A DNA stretch of 64,000 nucleotides from Streptomyces flavofungini (GTDB lineage: Bacteria; Actinomycetota; Actinomycetes; Streptomycetales; Streptomycetaceae), in assembly GCF_014650815.1 (NCBI RefSeq), contig NZ_BMVR01000007.1:1-64000 (forward strand), given 5' to 3'. Every line of letters starts with the position of its first letter. Position 1 is the stretch's first letter. Under the pieces are notes generated by a model. It ran no database searches. It was not told where the DNA came from and saw only the letters and a list, made by a program, of their open reading frames with translations. A program made the position numbers and the translations under genes. Positions 50,952-61,600 of this stretch are shown here, piece by piece.

Positions 50952-51536
50952 ATGGCTCCACCGACGTCCGGCGCCACCACGACGTCCAGCGGCATCACGC
51001 TGAACGTCAACGGCGAGAAGCACACGCTGCCCGTCGACCACCGCACCACCCTGCTCGACGCGCTGCGCGAGCGCCTTGACCTGACCGGCACGAAGAAGGG
51101 CTGCGACCAGGGCCAGTGCGGTGCCTGCACGGTCCTCGTCGACGGCCGCCGCAGCCTGTCCTGTCTGCAACTCGCGGTCGCCGCCGACGGCCGTGAGATC
51201 ACCACCATCGAGGGCGTCGCCGACGGCGACCGGCTGCACCCGGTCCAGCAGGCCTTCCTCGACCTCGACGGCTACCAGTGCGGCTACTGCACCCCGGGCC
51301 AGATCTGCTCCGCCATCGCCATGATCGAGGAGCACGCTGCGGGCTGGCCGAGCGCCGCGACCGCCGACGTCCGGCCCGAGGCGACCCCGCCCCTCGACCC
51401 GGACGAGATCCGCGAACGCATGAGCGGCAACCTGTGCCGCTGCGGCGCGTACGTGAACATCGTGCGGGCGGTCGCCCGCGCCGCCGACGAGGTGCGCGCC
51501 GACGACACGGCGGCCGCCAAGGAGGCAGCGGCATGA
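50952..51536 (+). CDS. Molybdenum hydroxylase 2Fe-2S subunit
   Basis: A 194-residue PaoA/YagT/CoxS-like subunit carrying two 2Fe-2S clusters: a ferredoxin-type set in KGCDQGQCGACTVLVDG plus LSC, and a second set in QCGYCTPGQ and GNLCRCGAYVN. It passes electrons between the molybdenum and FAD subunits. No Tat signal is present, unlike E. coli PaoA, so the complex should be cytoplasmic. ATG follows GAAAGAAGG. The stop overlaps the next start. Confidence 0.93.
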   Translation: MAPPTSGATTTSSGITLNVNGEKHTLPVDHRTTLLDALRERLDLTGTKKGCDQGQCGACTVLVDGRRSLSCLQLAVAADGREITTIEGVADGDRLHPVQQAFLDLDGYQCGYCTPGQICSAIAMIEEHAAGWPSAATADVRPEATPPLDPDEIRERMSGNLCRCGAYVNIVRAVARAADEVRADDTAAAKEAAA

Positions 51537-52534
51537 GGGAGTTCGGATACCAGCGTGCCGAGGACGTCGCCGGAGCGGTCGCCCTGCTCGGCGCCGACCC
51601 CGAGGCCCGCTACCTCGGCGGCGGCACCAACCTCGTCGACCTGATGAAGACCGGCGTCGAACGGCCCGCGCTCCTCGTCGACGTACGGGAACTGCCCCTC
51701 GACGGCATCGAGGTGACGGCCGACGGCGGCCTGCGCGTCGGCGCGACCGTCACCAACAGCGACCTCGCCGCCCACCCCGAGGTTCGCCGCCGCTACCCCG
51801 CGCTCACCCAGGCCGTCCTCGCGGCCGCCTCCGGGCAGCTGCGCAACATGGCCACCGTCGGCGGGAACCTGCTCCAGCGCACCCGCTGCGGCTACTTCAC
51901 CGACCCGGCCAGGCCCTGCAACAAGCGCGTGCCCGGCAGCGGTTGCGCCGCCCGCGACGGCGAGCACCACAACCACGCCATCCTCGGCGCCTCCGACCAC
52001 TGCGTCGCCACCCACCCCTCCGACATGGCGGTGGCACTCGCGGCGTTCGACGCCGTCATCGCGTACGAGACCGTCGACGGGCCCGGCGAGACGCCCCTCG
52101 CCGACTTCTATCTGCCCGTCGGCGACACCCCGCACCGCGAGACCGCGCTGCCGCCCGGCGCCCTGATCACCGGCCTCACCCTGCCGCCCGCCCCCGTCGC
52201 CGCCCACTCGCGCTACCGCAAGGTGCGCGAGCGCGCCTCGTACGCCTTCGCCATCGGCTCGATCGCCGCCGCGCTCGACGTCCGGGACGGTGTCGTACGC
52301 GAGGTGCGACTCGCCTACGGAGCGGTCGCGTCGCGGCCGTGGCGCGCGCGGGCAGCCGAGCGGGCCCTGACCGGCGGACCGGCCACGGCCACCGCCTTCG
52401 CCGCCGCCGCGGACGCCGAACTGGCCGCCGCCGAGCCCCTGTCCGACAACGGCTACAAGGTGCCGCTGCTGCGCAACCTCACCGTGGCCCTGCTGAGCGA
52501 GCTGACCGAAGCCACCGAGGGGGCCGCACGATGA
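51533..52534 (+). CDS. Molybdenum hydroxylase FAD subunit with 4Fe-4S loop
   Basis: A 333-residue PaoB/CoxM-type FAD protein: RYLGGGTNLVDLMKTGVERP binds FAD, with SGQLRNMATVGGNLLQ following. A Cys-rich insertion (RCGYFTDPARPCNKRVPGSGC) matches the extra 4Fe-4S cluster of PaoB and 4-hydroxybenzoyl-CoA reductase beta subunits. It overlaps both neighbours by 4 bases, consistent with a tightly coupled operon. Confidence 0.93.
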   Translation: MREFGYQRAEDVAGAVALLGADPEARYLGGGTNLVDLMKTGVERPALLVDVRELPLDGIEVTADGGLRVGATVTNSDLAAHPEVRRRYPALTQAVLAAASGQLRNMATVGGNLLQRTRCGYFTDPARPCNKRVPGSGCAARDGEHHNHAILGASDHCVATHPSDMAVALAAFDAVIAYETVDGPGETPLADFYLPVGDTPHRETALPPGALITGLTLPPAPVAAHSRYRKVRERASYAFAIGSIAAALDVRDGVVREVRLAYGAVASRPWRARAAERALTGGPATATAFAAAADAELAAAEPLSDNGYKVPLLRNLTVALLSELTEATEGAAR

Positions 52535-54726
52535 CCACCGCCACCGGAACGACCCGGGGCACCGGCGCCGTCGGCGCCGCGCGCACCCGCCTGGAGGGCC
52601 TCGCCAAGGTCACCGGGGAGGCGCGCTATTCGGGCGAGGTTCCCTACGCCGAACTCGCCCACGGCTGGATCGTCCTGTCCACCGTCGCCCGCGGCCGCGT
52701 CCGCGCCATCGACGACGGCCCCGTCCTGAAGATGCCCGGCGTGCTGGCCGTCCTGCACCACGGCAACGCGCCTCGGCTCAAGGAAGGCTTCGTCGGCTCC
52801 TTCGGGCCCGACCCGGTCGCCGAGATCCTGCAGCGCGACCGGGTGCCGCACATCGGCTGGCCGGTGGCGTTCGTCGTCGCCGAGACCTCCGAACAGGCCA
52901 GGGAGGCCGCCGAGGCCCTGGTCGTCGAGTACGACACCGAGCCGCACGACGTCGACTTCCACGCCGACCACCCCGCGCGCTACACCCCGGAAGCCAGCCC
53001 CATGGGCCCCGCGGTCACGGCGAAGGGCGACCTGGACACCGAACTCGCCGCCTCCGCCGTGCTCGTGGACGAGCGCTACAGCACCCCCGAACAGCACCAC
53101 AACGCCATGGAGCCGCACGCGGCGATGGCGCGCTGGGACAACGGGCGCCTGGAGATCGTCGACTCCAGCCAGGGCACGTTCGCCACGGCCAACGACATCG
53201 CCGCGCTGTTCCAGCTCGACCCCGCGTCGGTACGGGTGCGCTCCGAGCACATCGGCGGCGGCTTCGGCTCCAAGGCCCTGGCCCGCGCCCACAACGTGCT
53301 CGCCGTGATGGCGACCACCGTCATCGGCCGCCCCGTCCGCGTCGTCCTGACCCGCCGCCAGATGTTCTCCCTCATCGGCTACCGCAGCCCCACCACCCAG
53401 CGGGTCAGGCTCGGCGCCGAGGCCGACGGGCGGCTGCGCGCCTTCGACCACGACGGGGTCTCGCTCACCTCGACCCTGACGGAGTTCGTCGAGGCGAGCA
53501 CCGGGTTCGGCCGTGCGCTGTACGACGCCGACGCGCACCACACCGCCAACCACGTCGTGCCGCTCGACGTGCCCACGCCGACGTTCATGCGCGCGCCGGG
53601 AGAGGCGCCCGGGTCGTTCGCGCTGGAGTCCGCCCTGGACGAGCTCGCCGAGAAGTGCGGCCTGGACCCGATCGAGCTGCGCGCCCGCAACGAACCCACC
53701 GTCGGGCCTGTCACCGGGCTGCCCTTCGAGGACAACGACCTGATCGCCTGCTTCCGCGAGGGCGCCCGCCGCTTCGGCTGGGCCGACCGCGACGCGCGCC
53801 CCGGCGTGCGGCGCGAGGGCCGGTGGCTCATCGGCACGGGCACGGCCGCGGCCACCTTCCCGGCCGGTGCCGCGCCCTCGACCGCCGCGGTCACCGCCGA
53901 GGCCGACGACACCTTCACCGTGCGGATCAACGCGGCCGACGTCGGGACCGGCGCCCGCACCGCGCTCGCCCAGGTGGCCGCCGACGCCCTCGACGTGCCC
54001 ACCGAGCGGGTCCGGGTCCGGATCGGCGACAGCGACCTCGGCCAGGCCTGGCTGTCCGGCGGCTCCATGGGGACGCGCTCGTGGTCCTGGGCCGTCATGG
54101 CCGCCATCACCGAGCTGCGCGAACGCCTCGCGCTCGGCGCGGACATCCCGCCGGAGGGCATCACCGTCCGCTCGGACACCACCGAGGCCATCGGCGCCCA
54201 GTCCGAGCGCGAACGGCACTCCTACGGCGCCCAGTTCGCCGAGGTCGCCGTCGACGTCAGCACCGGTGAGGTGCGGGTGCGCCGCATGCTCGGCATCTTC
54301 GCCGCCGGACGCATCGTCAACCCCCTCACCGCGCGCAGCCAGTTGACCGGCGGCATGATCTGGGGCCTGTCCATGGCCCTGCACGAGGAGGCCATCAGGG
54401 ACCGGGCGTCGGGCGCCCTCGCTAACGGCGACCTCGCGGGCTACCACTTCGCCGCCAACGCCGACGTCCCCGCCGTCGAGGCGGACTGGATCGGCGAACC
54501 CGCCCCGGACGACCCCGTCGGCATCAAGGGCATCGGCGAGATCGGCATCGTCGGCGCGGCCGCGGCGATCGCCAACGCGGTCTGGCACGCCACCGGCGTA
54601 CGCCACCGCCACCTGCCGATCCGCCCGGACCGGGTGCTCGGCGCGGGCGCCGGGCCCGAACCGGCCGCAGGTGCCGTGCCCGAACTGCGCGCGGGCGGCG
54701 CCGCAGAAGGGGACACCCGTGCTTGA
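52531..54726 (+). CDS. Molybdenum hydroxylase catalytic subunit (PaoC/XdhB-like)
   Basis: A 731-residue molybdopterin subunit. It contains RSEHIGGGFGSKALARAHNV (cofactor site), MRAPGEAPGSFALESALDEL, LSGGSMGTRSW and the active-site glutamate in GIKGIGEIGIVGAAAAI near residue 668. With the two smaller subunits and XdhC it would oxidise an aldehyde, purine or N-heterocycle. The substrate cannot be told from sequence; the PaoABC-like arrangement favours aromatic aldehydes. Confidence 0.93.
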   Translation: MTTATGTTRGTGAVGAARTRLEGLAKVTGEARYSGEVPYAELAHGWIVLSTVARGRVRAIDDGPVLKMPGVLAVLHHGNAPRLKEGFVGSFGPDPVAEILQRDRVPHIGWPVAFVVAETSEQAREAAEALVVEYDTEPHDVDFHADHPARYTPEASPMGPAVTAKGDLDTELAASAVLVDERYSTPEQHHNAMEPHAAMARWDNGRLEIVDSSQGTFATANDIAALFQLDPASVRVRSEHIGGGFGSKALARAHNVLAVMATTVIGRPVRVVLTRRQMFSLIGYRSPTTQRVRLGAEADGRLRAFDHDGVSLTSTLTEFVEASTGFGRALYDADAHHTANHVVPLDVPTPTFMRAPGEAPGSFALESALDELAEKCGLDPIELRARNEPTVGPVTGLPFEDNDLIACFREGARRFGWADRDARPGVRREGRWLIGTGTAAATFPAGAAPSTAAVTAEADDTFTVRINAADVGTGARTALAQVAADALDVPTERVRVRIGDSDLGQAWLSGGSMGTRSWSWAVMAAITELRERLALGADIPPEGITVRSDTTEAIGAQSERERHSYGAQFAEVAVDVSTGEVRVRRMLGIFAAGRIVNPLTARSQLTGGMIWGLSMALHEEAIRDRASGALANGDLAGYHFAANADVPAVEADWIGEPAPDDPVGIKGIGEIGIVGAAAAIANAVWHATGVRHRHLPIRPDRVLGAGAGPEPAAGAVPELRAGGAAEGDTRA

Positions 54727-55843
54727 CATCGCCGACGAGCTGCGCCGGTGGGCCGCGGAGGGGCGTGAGTTCGCCGTGGCCACCGTCGTGGCCGTCGGCG
54801 GCAGCGCGCCGCGCCCGCCCGGCGCGGCCCTCGCCGTCGACCGCGAGGGCACCGTCATCGGCTCGGTGTCCGGCGGCTGCGTGGAAGGCGCCGTGTACGA
54901 CCTGTGCGCCCAGGCCCTCGACGACGGCCAGACGGTGCTCGAAAGCTTCGGGTACAGCGACGACGACGCCTTCGCCGTGGGCCTGACCTGCGGCGGCGTC
55001 ATCGACATCCTCATCACCCCGGTCGGCGTCGACGCCCCGGACCGCCCGGTGTACACGGCCGCCCTCGACGAGGCCGCCGCCGGGCGGACCGCGGCGCTCG
55101 TCCGGGTCGCCCGGGGCCCGGACGGCCTCCTGGGCGGGGTGCTGTGGGTACGGCCCGACGGTACGTACGACGGTGGGCTCGGCGGGGACCCGGTCCTGGA
55201 CCGCACGGCCGCCGCTGAGGCGCGGGCGCTGCTCGACGCGGGGCGCACCGGGACCGTCGAGATGTCCGAGGACGGTGCGCACTGCCCCGGCGGGCTCACC
55301 CTGCTCGTCGAGTCCAGCGTGCCGCCGCCCCGCATGATCGTCTTCGGAGCGGTGGACTTCGCGTCGGCGTTGGTGCGGGCGGGCAAGTTCCTCGGGTATC
55401 ACGTGACGTTGTGCGACGCCCGGCCCGTCTTCGCCACGCCCGGCCGGTTCCCCGAGGCCGACGAGATCGTCGTCGACTGGCCGCACCGGTACCTGGAGCG
55501 CACCGAGACCGACGCGCGCACCGTGCTGTGCGTGCTCACGCACGACGCCAAGTTCGACGTGCCGGTCCTGGTGCGGGCCCTGCGGATGCCGGTCGCCTTC
55601 GTCGGCGCCATGGGGTCGCGGCGCACCCACGAGGACCGCAACGCGCGGCTGCGGGACGCCGGGGTCGCCGAGAGCGAGTTGGCGCGGCTGCACTCGCCGA
55701 TCGGGCTCGACCTCGGGGCGCGGACGCCGGAGGAGACGGCGCTGTCCATCGCGGCGGAGATCGTCGCCGCGCGGCGGGGCGGGACGGGGGTGCCCCTGCG
55801 CGGGGCGCATACGCCGATCCACCATGACGCGGTGGCGGCGTAG
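54719..55843 (+). CDS. XdhC-family molybdenum cofactor maturation protein
   Basis: A 374-residue XdhC/PaoD-type chaperone that binds sulfurated molybdenum cofactor and inserts it into the catalytic subunit. Visible are EFAVATVVAVGGSAPRPPGA, SVSGGCVEGAVYD, a Rossmann C-terminal domain with MIVFGAVDFASALVRAGKFL, and GAMGSRRTHEDR near the end. The GTG start overlaps the catalytic-subunit gene by 8 bases. It is last in the operon, before a hairpin terminator. Confidence 0.92.
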   Translation: MLDIADELRRWAAEGREFAVATVVAVGGSAPRPPGAALAVDREGTVIGSVSGGCVEGAVYDLCAQALDDGQTVLESFGYSDDDAFAVGLTCGGVIDILITPVGVDAPDRPVYTAALDEAAAGRTAALVRVARGPDGLLGGVLWVRPDGTYDGGLGGDPVLDRTAAAEARALLDAGRTGTVEMSEDGAHCPGGLTLLVESSVPPPRMIVFGAVDFASALVRAGKFLGYHVTLCDARPVFATPGRFPEADEIVVDWPHRYLERTETDARTVLCVLTHDAKFDVPVLVRALRMPVAFVGAMGSRRTHEDRNARLRDAGVAESELARLHSPIGLDLGARTPEETALSIAAEIVAARRGGTGVPLRGAHTPIHHDAVAA

Positions 55844-55846
55844 CGC

Positions 55847-55880
55847 CGGGCGGGCCCGGGCCGGATGCCTGGCCCGCCCG
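55847..55880. terminator. Bidirectional hairpin terminator
   Basis: A perfect 10-bp stem CGGGCGGGCC (55847-55856) with GGCCCGCCCG (55871-55880) closes a 14-base loop. It lies between the convergent xdhC and polysaccharide lyase genes. Confidence 0.7.
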
Positions 55881-55918
55881 CTGGCGGTGCGGGCGGGACG
55901 GGTCGGCCGAGGTCCACG

Positions 55919-58462
55919 TCAGTGCTGCTGCGGCCCGCGCAACGTCACCGTGAAGCTCCGCCCGTACGCGTGGCGCGTGCTGACGTCGATGCGGGTGCCG
56001 CCGGGGACGGCCCGCACCCGGACCCCCTCGTCCGCCTGCACCTCGCGCAGGCGCCGCCCCCGAAGCACCACGCTGACCGTGTCCCGCCCCATGGTCGGGT
56101 CGGACACGGCGACGCTGGTGAGGTCGGACCCCGGCGGGCGGCGCACGAGGACGGACGAGGGGCCCTCGACGCGCAGGGCCCCGGCGTCGTGGCGGCCGGA
56201 GGCAAAGGTGTTGAGGGCCGTGAGGCCGAGCCCGCGATGGGACACGGCCTGCGTGCGGGGGGAGTTGGCGAGGACCCGCAGAGGCCCCTTCGCGTACGAC
56301 CGCAGCCGCGACACCTCCGCGTTCGGCACCAACGCGTAGGCCAGCCGAATCGACCGCGCCCCGGCCGCCTGCTCGACCGACACCCCGAAGACCTGACGGG
56401 TCACCGCCGTGTCCGGATTCGCCGTGCGCACGACGCGGCGGCTGCGCGTGACCCGGTCCAGGCCGACCCGCACGGGCGGCGCGTCGAGGAAGAGGTAGCC
56501 GACGGCGGTGCCCTGCGTGGCGTTGGCGTACCGCAGCCAGCGCAGCGCCGCGGTGCCCGGGCCGGTCCAGGGCCGCCCGTCGTCGCGCACACCCGTGACG
56601 GACACCGCGTCGTCCGGCGCCGCGATCCGCGCGTCGACGGCCGTCGTCACCGCGCGCCCGGCCGGGTCCCCGACGCCCGCCGCGAGGACGACGATCTCGT
56701 CGTCGAGCAGGAACCACGACTTGGTGGCGGCCGCGCCCTGGTGGACGACGAAGTCTTCGGGCAGCAACTCCCGGTCCTGGTAGGCGACATCGCTGGACTG
56801 CACCATTCCGGCCGCGCCGTACGCCCCGAGCACCGCGCCGCCGGAGTGGGCGTGGGTGCCGCGCGGGAAGTAGACGTACTTGTTCTGGGACTCCGAGGAG
56901 GAGGTGAAGTTCAACGGGTGCCCGGGGTTGTCGTAGTACGGCTTGCCGTACAACTCCGGTACGGTGCGCCGTTGTTCGGCCGGGGCGGTGACGCCCGCGA
57001 GCGCGTACGGCGACACCGTGGTGAAGTAGTCCACGCCGTACGCCCGGGTCTGGTCCTGCCCCGACAGATAGAGGTAGTGCGCGCCCTCGCCCTGGAACCA
57101 GGGCATGAGGTTCTCCCCGTTCATGTACTCGTACTTGCTGATCCGCGCCGAGCTGCGCGACAGGGCGAACGCGTAGCCGGGTCTGCGGTGGACCGTCTTG
57201 TCCATCGCGTTGAAGGCGACGCTGCGCGCGGCGGGGTTGAGGTCGGCCGCCGGGACGGAGGCGTCGGCGAGGATGTCGGCGTACCGCACGACGCTGATGG
57301 GCGAGACGAAGCGGGCCGGGTCGAGGGTGGCGCGGGACGTCTCGCGGAGGTGCTTCACGTAGCTCTTCAGGGCGGTGGCGGCGGCGCCCTCGGCGAGCGA
57401 CGAGAGGTCGACGGCGGCCTCGACGACGACGGCGACGTCCGTGTAGCCGGAGTCGGTGCGCGACACCGCGCGGCCCTTGACGATCTCCATCATCCAGCCC
57501 TCGAAGATCAGCGGCGCGAACCCGTTCCGCACCCACCCGTGCACCACGGGCACCAGCTCCTCGCCGTGCGCGAAGCCCGTGCCGTCCAGGATCTTCAGCG
57601 TCTGCACGACCCGGGTGAGGAGCCCCTTGCCGTAGGAGCCGGTGTACGCCACGGAGGCGTGCTGGATGAAGGAGCCGTCGGCGTAATAGCCGTCCGTGAC
57701 CCCGTGGTCGAGGTGGTAGGGGTCGATGGTGGCGAACACCGTGAGCTGGTCGGTGAGGGCCTTGCGGACGCGGGCCGTGTCGTCGAGGAGCGCGCCCTGC
57801 AGGACGCGGTTGGTGGTGATGTCCGCGAGGTTCGCGCCGGTGTGGAAGCGCGAGTCGAGGTTCACGTCGCCGTTCGTGCCGTTGCGCAGATAGGCGTCCA
57901 TGGAGGCGACGTAGGTGCGCACGAGGTCGGGGCGCTGGGCGAGCACCTCGTCGTACAGCAGGACCAGGGTCTTGCTGACCTGCTGGGAGATGCCGATCTC
58001 CCAGTTGAACCAGTTGCCGTAGTAGCCCTTCGACTGATCGCCGTAGTACCGCTCGTGGAGCCACACCAGGCCGTCGACGACGCGCCGCCGCACGGTGGCG
58101 TCCCCGTACAGGCCACCGCCGTGGACGCGGGTGGCGAGGGCGATCTCGTACAGCCACCGGTAGGCGGTGTACAGGTTCGCGTCGTCGGTGCCGAGCGCCA
58201 GACCGGCGAACAGCTCGCCCGCGCCCGCGTCGTCCATCGCCTTGAGGTTCGTGCGCGCCGCCCTGTCGACGGCGGCGAGCTTCCCGGCGGTCTCCGGCCG
58301 GGCGTTGGACTCCGGTGTCCCGGCGAACACCGCCACCGTGTTGGCGCGCAGCCGCGCCACGCCCGCCGCGGCGGCGGCAGCGCTCACCGGCCCCACGGGG
58401 ACCACGGACAGGAACCCGGCCGCCGAGAGGGCGGCGAGCAGACGTCTGCGGGTGATGTCCAT
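55919..58462 (-). CDS. Secreted polysaccharide lyase family 8 (hyaluronate/xanthan lyase-like)
   Basis: An 847-residue exported lyase. The Tat-type signal is TRRRLLAALSAAGFLSVVPV. The alpha/alpha toroid domain contains GNWFNWEIGISQQ (catalytic Asn region) and FIQHASVAYTGSYGKGL (catalytic His and Tyr, near residues 260-275), followed by NGENLMPWFQGEGAHYLYL and the beta-sandwich domains. PL8 enzymes cleave uronic-acid polysaccharides such as hyaluronan, chondroitin or xanthan by elimination. It stands alone, convergent with xdhC and divergent from the NACHT gene. Confidence 0.93.
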   Translation of the reverse strand: MDITRRRLLAALSAAGFLSVVPVGPVSAAAAAAGVARLRANTVAVFAGTPESNARPETAGKLAAVDRAARTNLKAMDDAGAGELFAGLALGTDDANLYTAYRWLYEIALATRVHGGGLYGDATVRRRVVDGLVWLHERYYGDQSKGYYGNWFNWEIGISQQVSKTLVLLYDEVLAQRPDLVRTYVASMDAYLRNGTNGDVNLDSRFHTGANLADITTNRVLQGALLDDTARVRKALTDQLTVFATIDPYHLDHGVTDGYYADGSFIQHASVAYTGSYGKGLLTRVVQTLKILDGTGFAHGEELVPVVHGWVRNGFAPLIFEGWMMEIVKGRAVSRTDSGYTDVAVVVEAAVDLSSLAEGAAATALKSYVKHLRETSRATLDPARFVSPISVVRYADILADASVPAADLNPAARSVAFNAMDKTVHRRPGYAFALSRSSARISKYEYMNGENLMPWFQGEGAHYLYLSGQDQTRAYGVDYFTTVSPYALAGVTAPAEQRRTVPELYGKPYYDNPGHPLNFTSSSESQNKYVYFPRGTHAHSGGAVLGAYGAAGMVQSSDVAYQDRELLPEDFVVHQGAAATKSWFLLDDEIVVLAAGVGDPAGRAVTTAVDARIAAPDDAVSVTGVRDDGRPWTGPGTAALRWLRYANATQGTAVGYLFLDAPPVRVGLDRVTRSRRVVRTANPDTAVTRQVFGVSVEQAAGARSIRLAYALVPNAEVSRLRSYAKGPLRVLANSPRTQAVSHRGLGLTALNTFASGRHDAGALRVEGPSSVLVRRPPGSDLTSVAVSDPTMGRDTVSVVLRGRRLREVQADEGVRVRAVPGGTRIDVSTRHAYGRSFTVTLRGPQQH

Positions 58463-58660
58463 CAGGCTTCCTCCGCCCGTGAGGTGGCGCTCCGGCGGGC
58501 GGAGTCAAGCAGATGCCCCGACCGGCAACAAGAGGGCTCGCTACGTCGCTCCGCCCTGCTGGGGTGGACGCCACCGATGCGCGGCGAACCGGGGGCCAGG
58601 GTGCTCCATTCGTGTCAGGCTGACCTCTCAGACCGTGGAACGCATGCTCGGGGGGATTTG

Positions 58661-61600
58661 TTGACGCCGCGTAGGTTGCTGTCGTTCGGGGACGCGCTGA
58701 AGCTCCTGGGCGGGGACCCGCCCGCTGTGGCGGCGCTCGACCGCGCCCTTGGCGGCGCGCTGAACCTGGCGACCGGGGGCCTCAGCGGCGGCGTGCTCGG
58801 CATGTTCGACGCCCGGGGGCGGGTGCTCGGCCTCGGGCGCGACGCGTGGCGCGGCCTGGGGGAGCGCCTGGGGCGTACCGACGGCCGGGTGGAACGCACC
58901 AGTGTCCTGGAAGCGGCCCACACTGTGATCGTCGTCCTTGCCTTCTTCGACGCCCTGGAGAAGGCCGAACTGCCCTTCTCCCTGGACGAGGTGGCGCTGA
59001 CCGGCCGCGAGCAGCTGCTGGTGGCCGGCGGCGGGCCGCCCTCGGGCGAGGGCTTCACGCAGGACGCGGCACAGGTCGACGCTCCACGTCCCGCGCCGCA
59101 CCTGCCCTACGAGAACCACATCGGTGAACTCCACGCCTGGTACGAGCACTTGGCGATGCGGACGCTGGACTTCCTGCGCGGGCTCGCCGTGTGGGAGGGG
59201 CTGGACGAGACCGCGGGCGACGCGGCCGCCCGCATCGTGCGTGCCGTGGTGCCGCGCCTCGCCGTCGAGGAGTACGAGGCGCTGTACGCGCGGCTCGCCC
59301 TCGAAGCGCCGGAATTCGGCTTCTGGTCGGGCCAGGTGGAGCACCAGGCCACGCGCGCCGAACTGCGCAGGGCACTCGCCGGTCTGGAACAGGTCCTGGC
59401 CGCGAGCGCCGCACTGGGGCAGCAGCCGGTGGACGTCGCGGGCGCCCTCTCCCGGGCGCACCAGTCGGCGCTGGGGCAGCGCATCCTCGACGCCCAGGAG
59501 GCCCCCGAGGGGATCCTGGTGCCGACCCTGGCCCAGGCCTACCTGGACCCCGACTTCCGGGTGCGGGCCGTGGACGGGCAGGGCAGCCCGGCGGACGAGG
59601 AGTGGTGGGCGCGCGCCCCGGTCCGGCAGGACCTGACCGGATATCTGGTGGGAGCACTGACGTCGGAAGGCCTTGCGGCCGCCCCGCTGCTGGTGCTCGG
59701 CCAGCCGGGCGCCGGGAAGTCCGTGCTGATGCGGATCCTCGCGGCCCGGCTGCCGGCGGCGGGATTCCTGCCGGTGCGGGTCGCGCTGCGCGACGTACGT
59801 GCGGACGACGAGATCCAGGACCAGATCGAGCAGTCGATCCGCGAGGCCACCGGAGAGCACGCCACCTGGCCCGGTCTGGTGCGCTCGGCGGGCACGGCGG
59901 TGCCGGTCGTCCTGCTCGACGGCTTCGACGAGCTGCTGCAGACCACGGGAGTGCACCAGAACGACTTCCTGGTGCGGGTGGCCCGCTTCCAGGAGCGCGA
60001 GGCCGAGCAGGGACGTCCGGTCCTGGCCGTGGTCACCAGCCGCACCGCGGTCGCCGACCGGGCGCGCTACCCGCAGGGCACCGTCGCGCTGCGCCTCGAA
60101 CCCTTCCGCAAGGAGCAGATCCAGCTCTGGATCGAGCAGTGGAACCTCACCAACGCCATGAACTTCCAGGCCATGGGCCTGCCACCGCTCACCTGGGGCG
60201 CCGTCGCGCCGCACCGCGCCCTGGCCGGACAGCCCCTGCTCCTCACCATGCTCGCCCTCTACCAGGCCGCGGGGAACGACCTGCGAGGCCAGGACGAACG
60301 CCCCCTGGACGAGGCCGACCTCTACGAGGCGCTGCTCGGCTCCTTCGCCCGGCGCGAGGTGTCCAAGGACCTCCGGGTCCCCGACCACGACGTGGAGCGG
60401 CGGGTCGAGGAGGAGCTGGAACGGCTCTCGCTGGTGGCCTTCGCGATGCTGAACCGGCGGCGCCAGTGGGTGTCGACGGCCGAGCTCGACGAGGATCTGG
60501 CAGCGCTCATCGGGCGGGCGTCGACACGGTCCTCCGGGCTCCGCGCGCCGCTGGGGCGGGCCGAAGTCGCCCTCGGACGCTTCTTCTTCGTGCAGCGAGC
60601 GCAGTCGATCAGGGGCGGCCAGAAGCTGTCCACGTACGAGTTCCTGCACGCGACGTTCGGGGAGTACCTGGCGGTCCGCCTCGCGGTGCGGCTCCTGTCC
60701 GGGCTGCTCGACCACCGCCCGGTCCTCTCGATGGGCAGCGAGCCGCTCAACGACGACCTCATGTTCGCCCTGCTCTCCTTCGCGCCGCTCTCGTCGCGGC
60801 AGATGCTCCGCTTCGCCCGTGCCCGCGTCGAACGACTCCCGGAGGCGGAGCGGGCGGCCCTGGGACCCCTCGTCGTACGGGCCATGGGGGAGCGGGAGTT
60901 GCGTGCGGAGCAGCCGTACCCGACGTATCTCCCGCGCCGCATCCGCGTCGCCTCGCGGCACGGGATCTACAGCGCGAATCTGGTGGTGCTCGCCCTGCTG
61001 CTGACCGGCGGCACGACGGCCGGCGCGCTGTTTCCGTTCGGCGGGGACGTGGGCAGCGCGTGGCACCGGCATGTGCTGCTGTGGCGATCCTCCCTCAACG
61101 AGGCGGAGTGGACCGACCTCGCGGTCTCGCTGCGGGTGCGGCGCACCAGGCAGGGACGGGAGCGGGATCTCGAAGTGGCCGTTCAACTGGGTGAGGTGGG
61201 GGCGCCGGACCAGGTGGACGCCTACTGGCTCTACCGGGCCCCGTGGGAGGAGGGGCACATCGTCTGGCACCGCACGTACTGGAACGAGATCTGGCACAAG
61301 ATGGATGTCTCGGCCGGGACGAACGACGGGGTCGCGCTGCAGGCGCTGCGGCCGCTGTTCGAGTCACTGGGGCCGCTGGTGACCACGTTCAGCGGCGACC
61401 GAACCCGGCTCGCCACCTCCACCGCACACGACCTGCTCCGGCTGTGGCTGATGGGCGAATCGGAGCTGGCCGCCGAGGAGATCGTGGACTCGTACCGCAG
61501 GATCGGCGCGGCGTTTCCGGTCCTCGCCTCGTCGGAGGCGGTTACCCAACGTCTCGCACCCATCCTGATCGCGCTGCTCGACCGTGACCTGCCTCGGCTC

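Noticed and set aside
55865..58660. Extension of the NACHT frame upstream to 55865
   Set aside because: It is antisense to the PL8 lyase, whose signal peptide and catalytic motifs are clear. The NACHT protein begins near the TTG at 58661.
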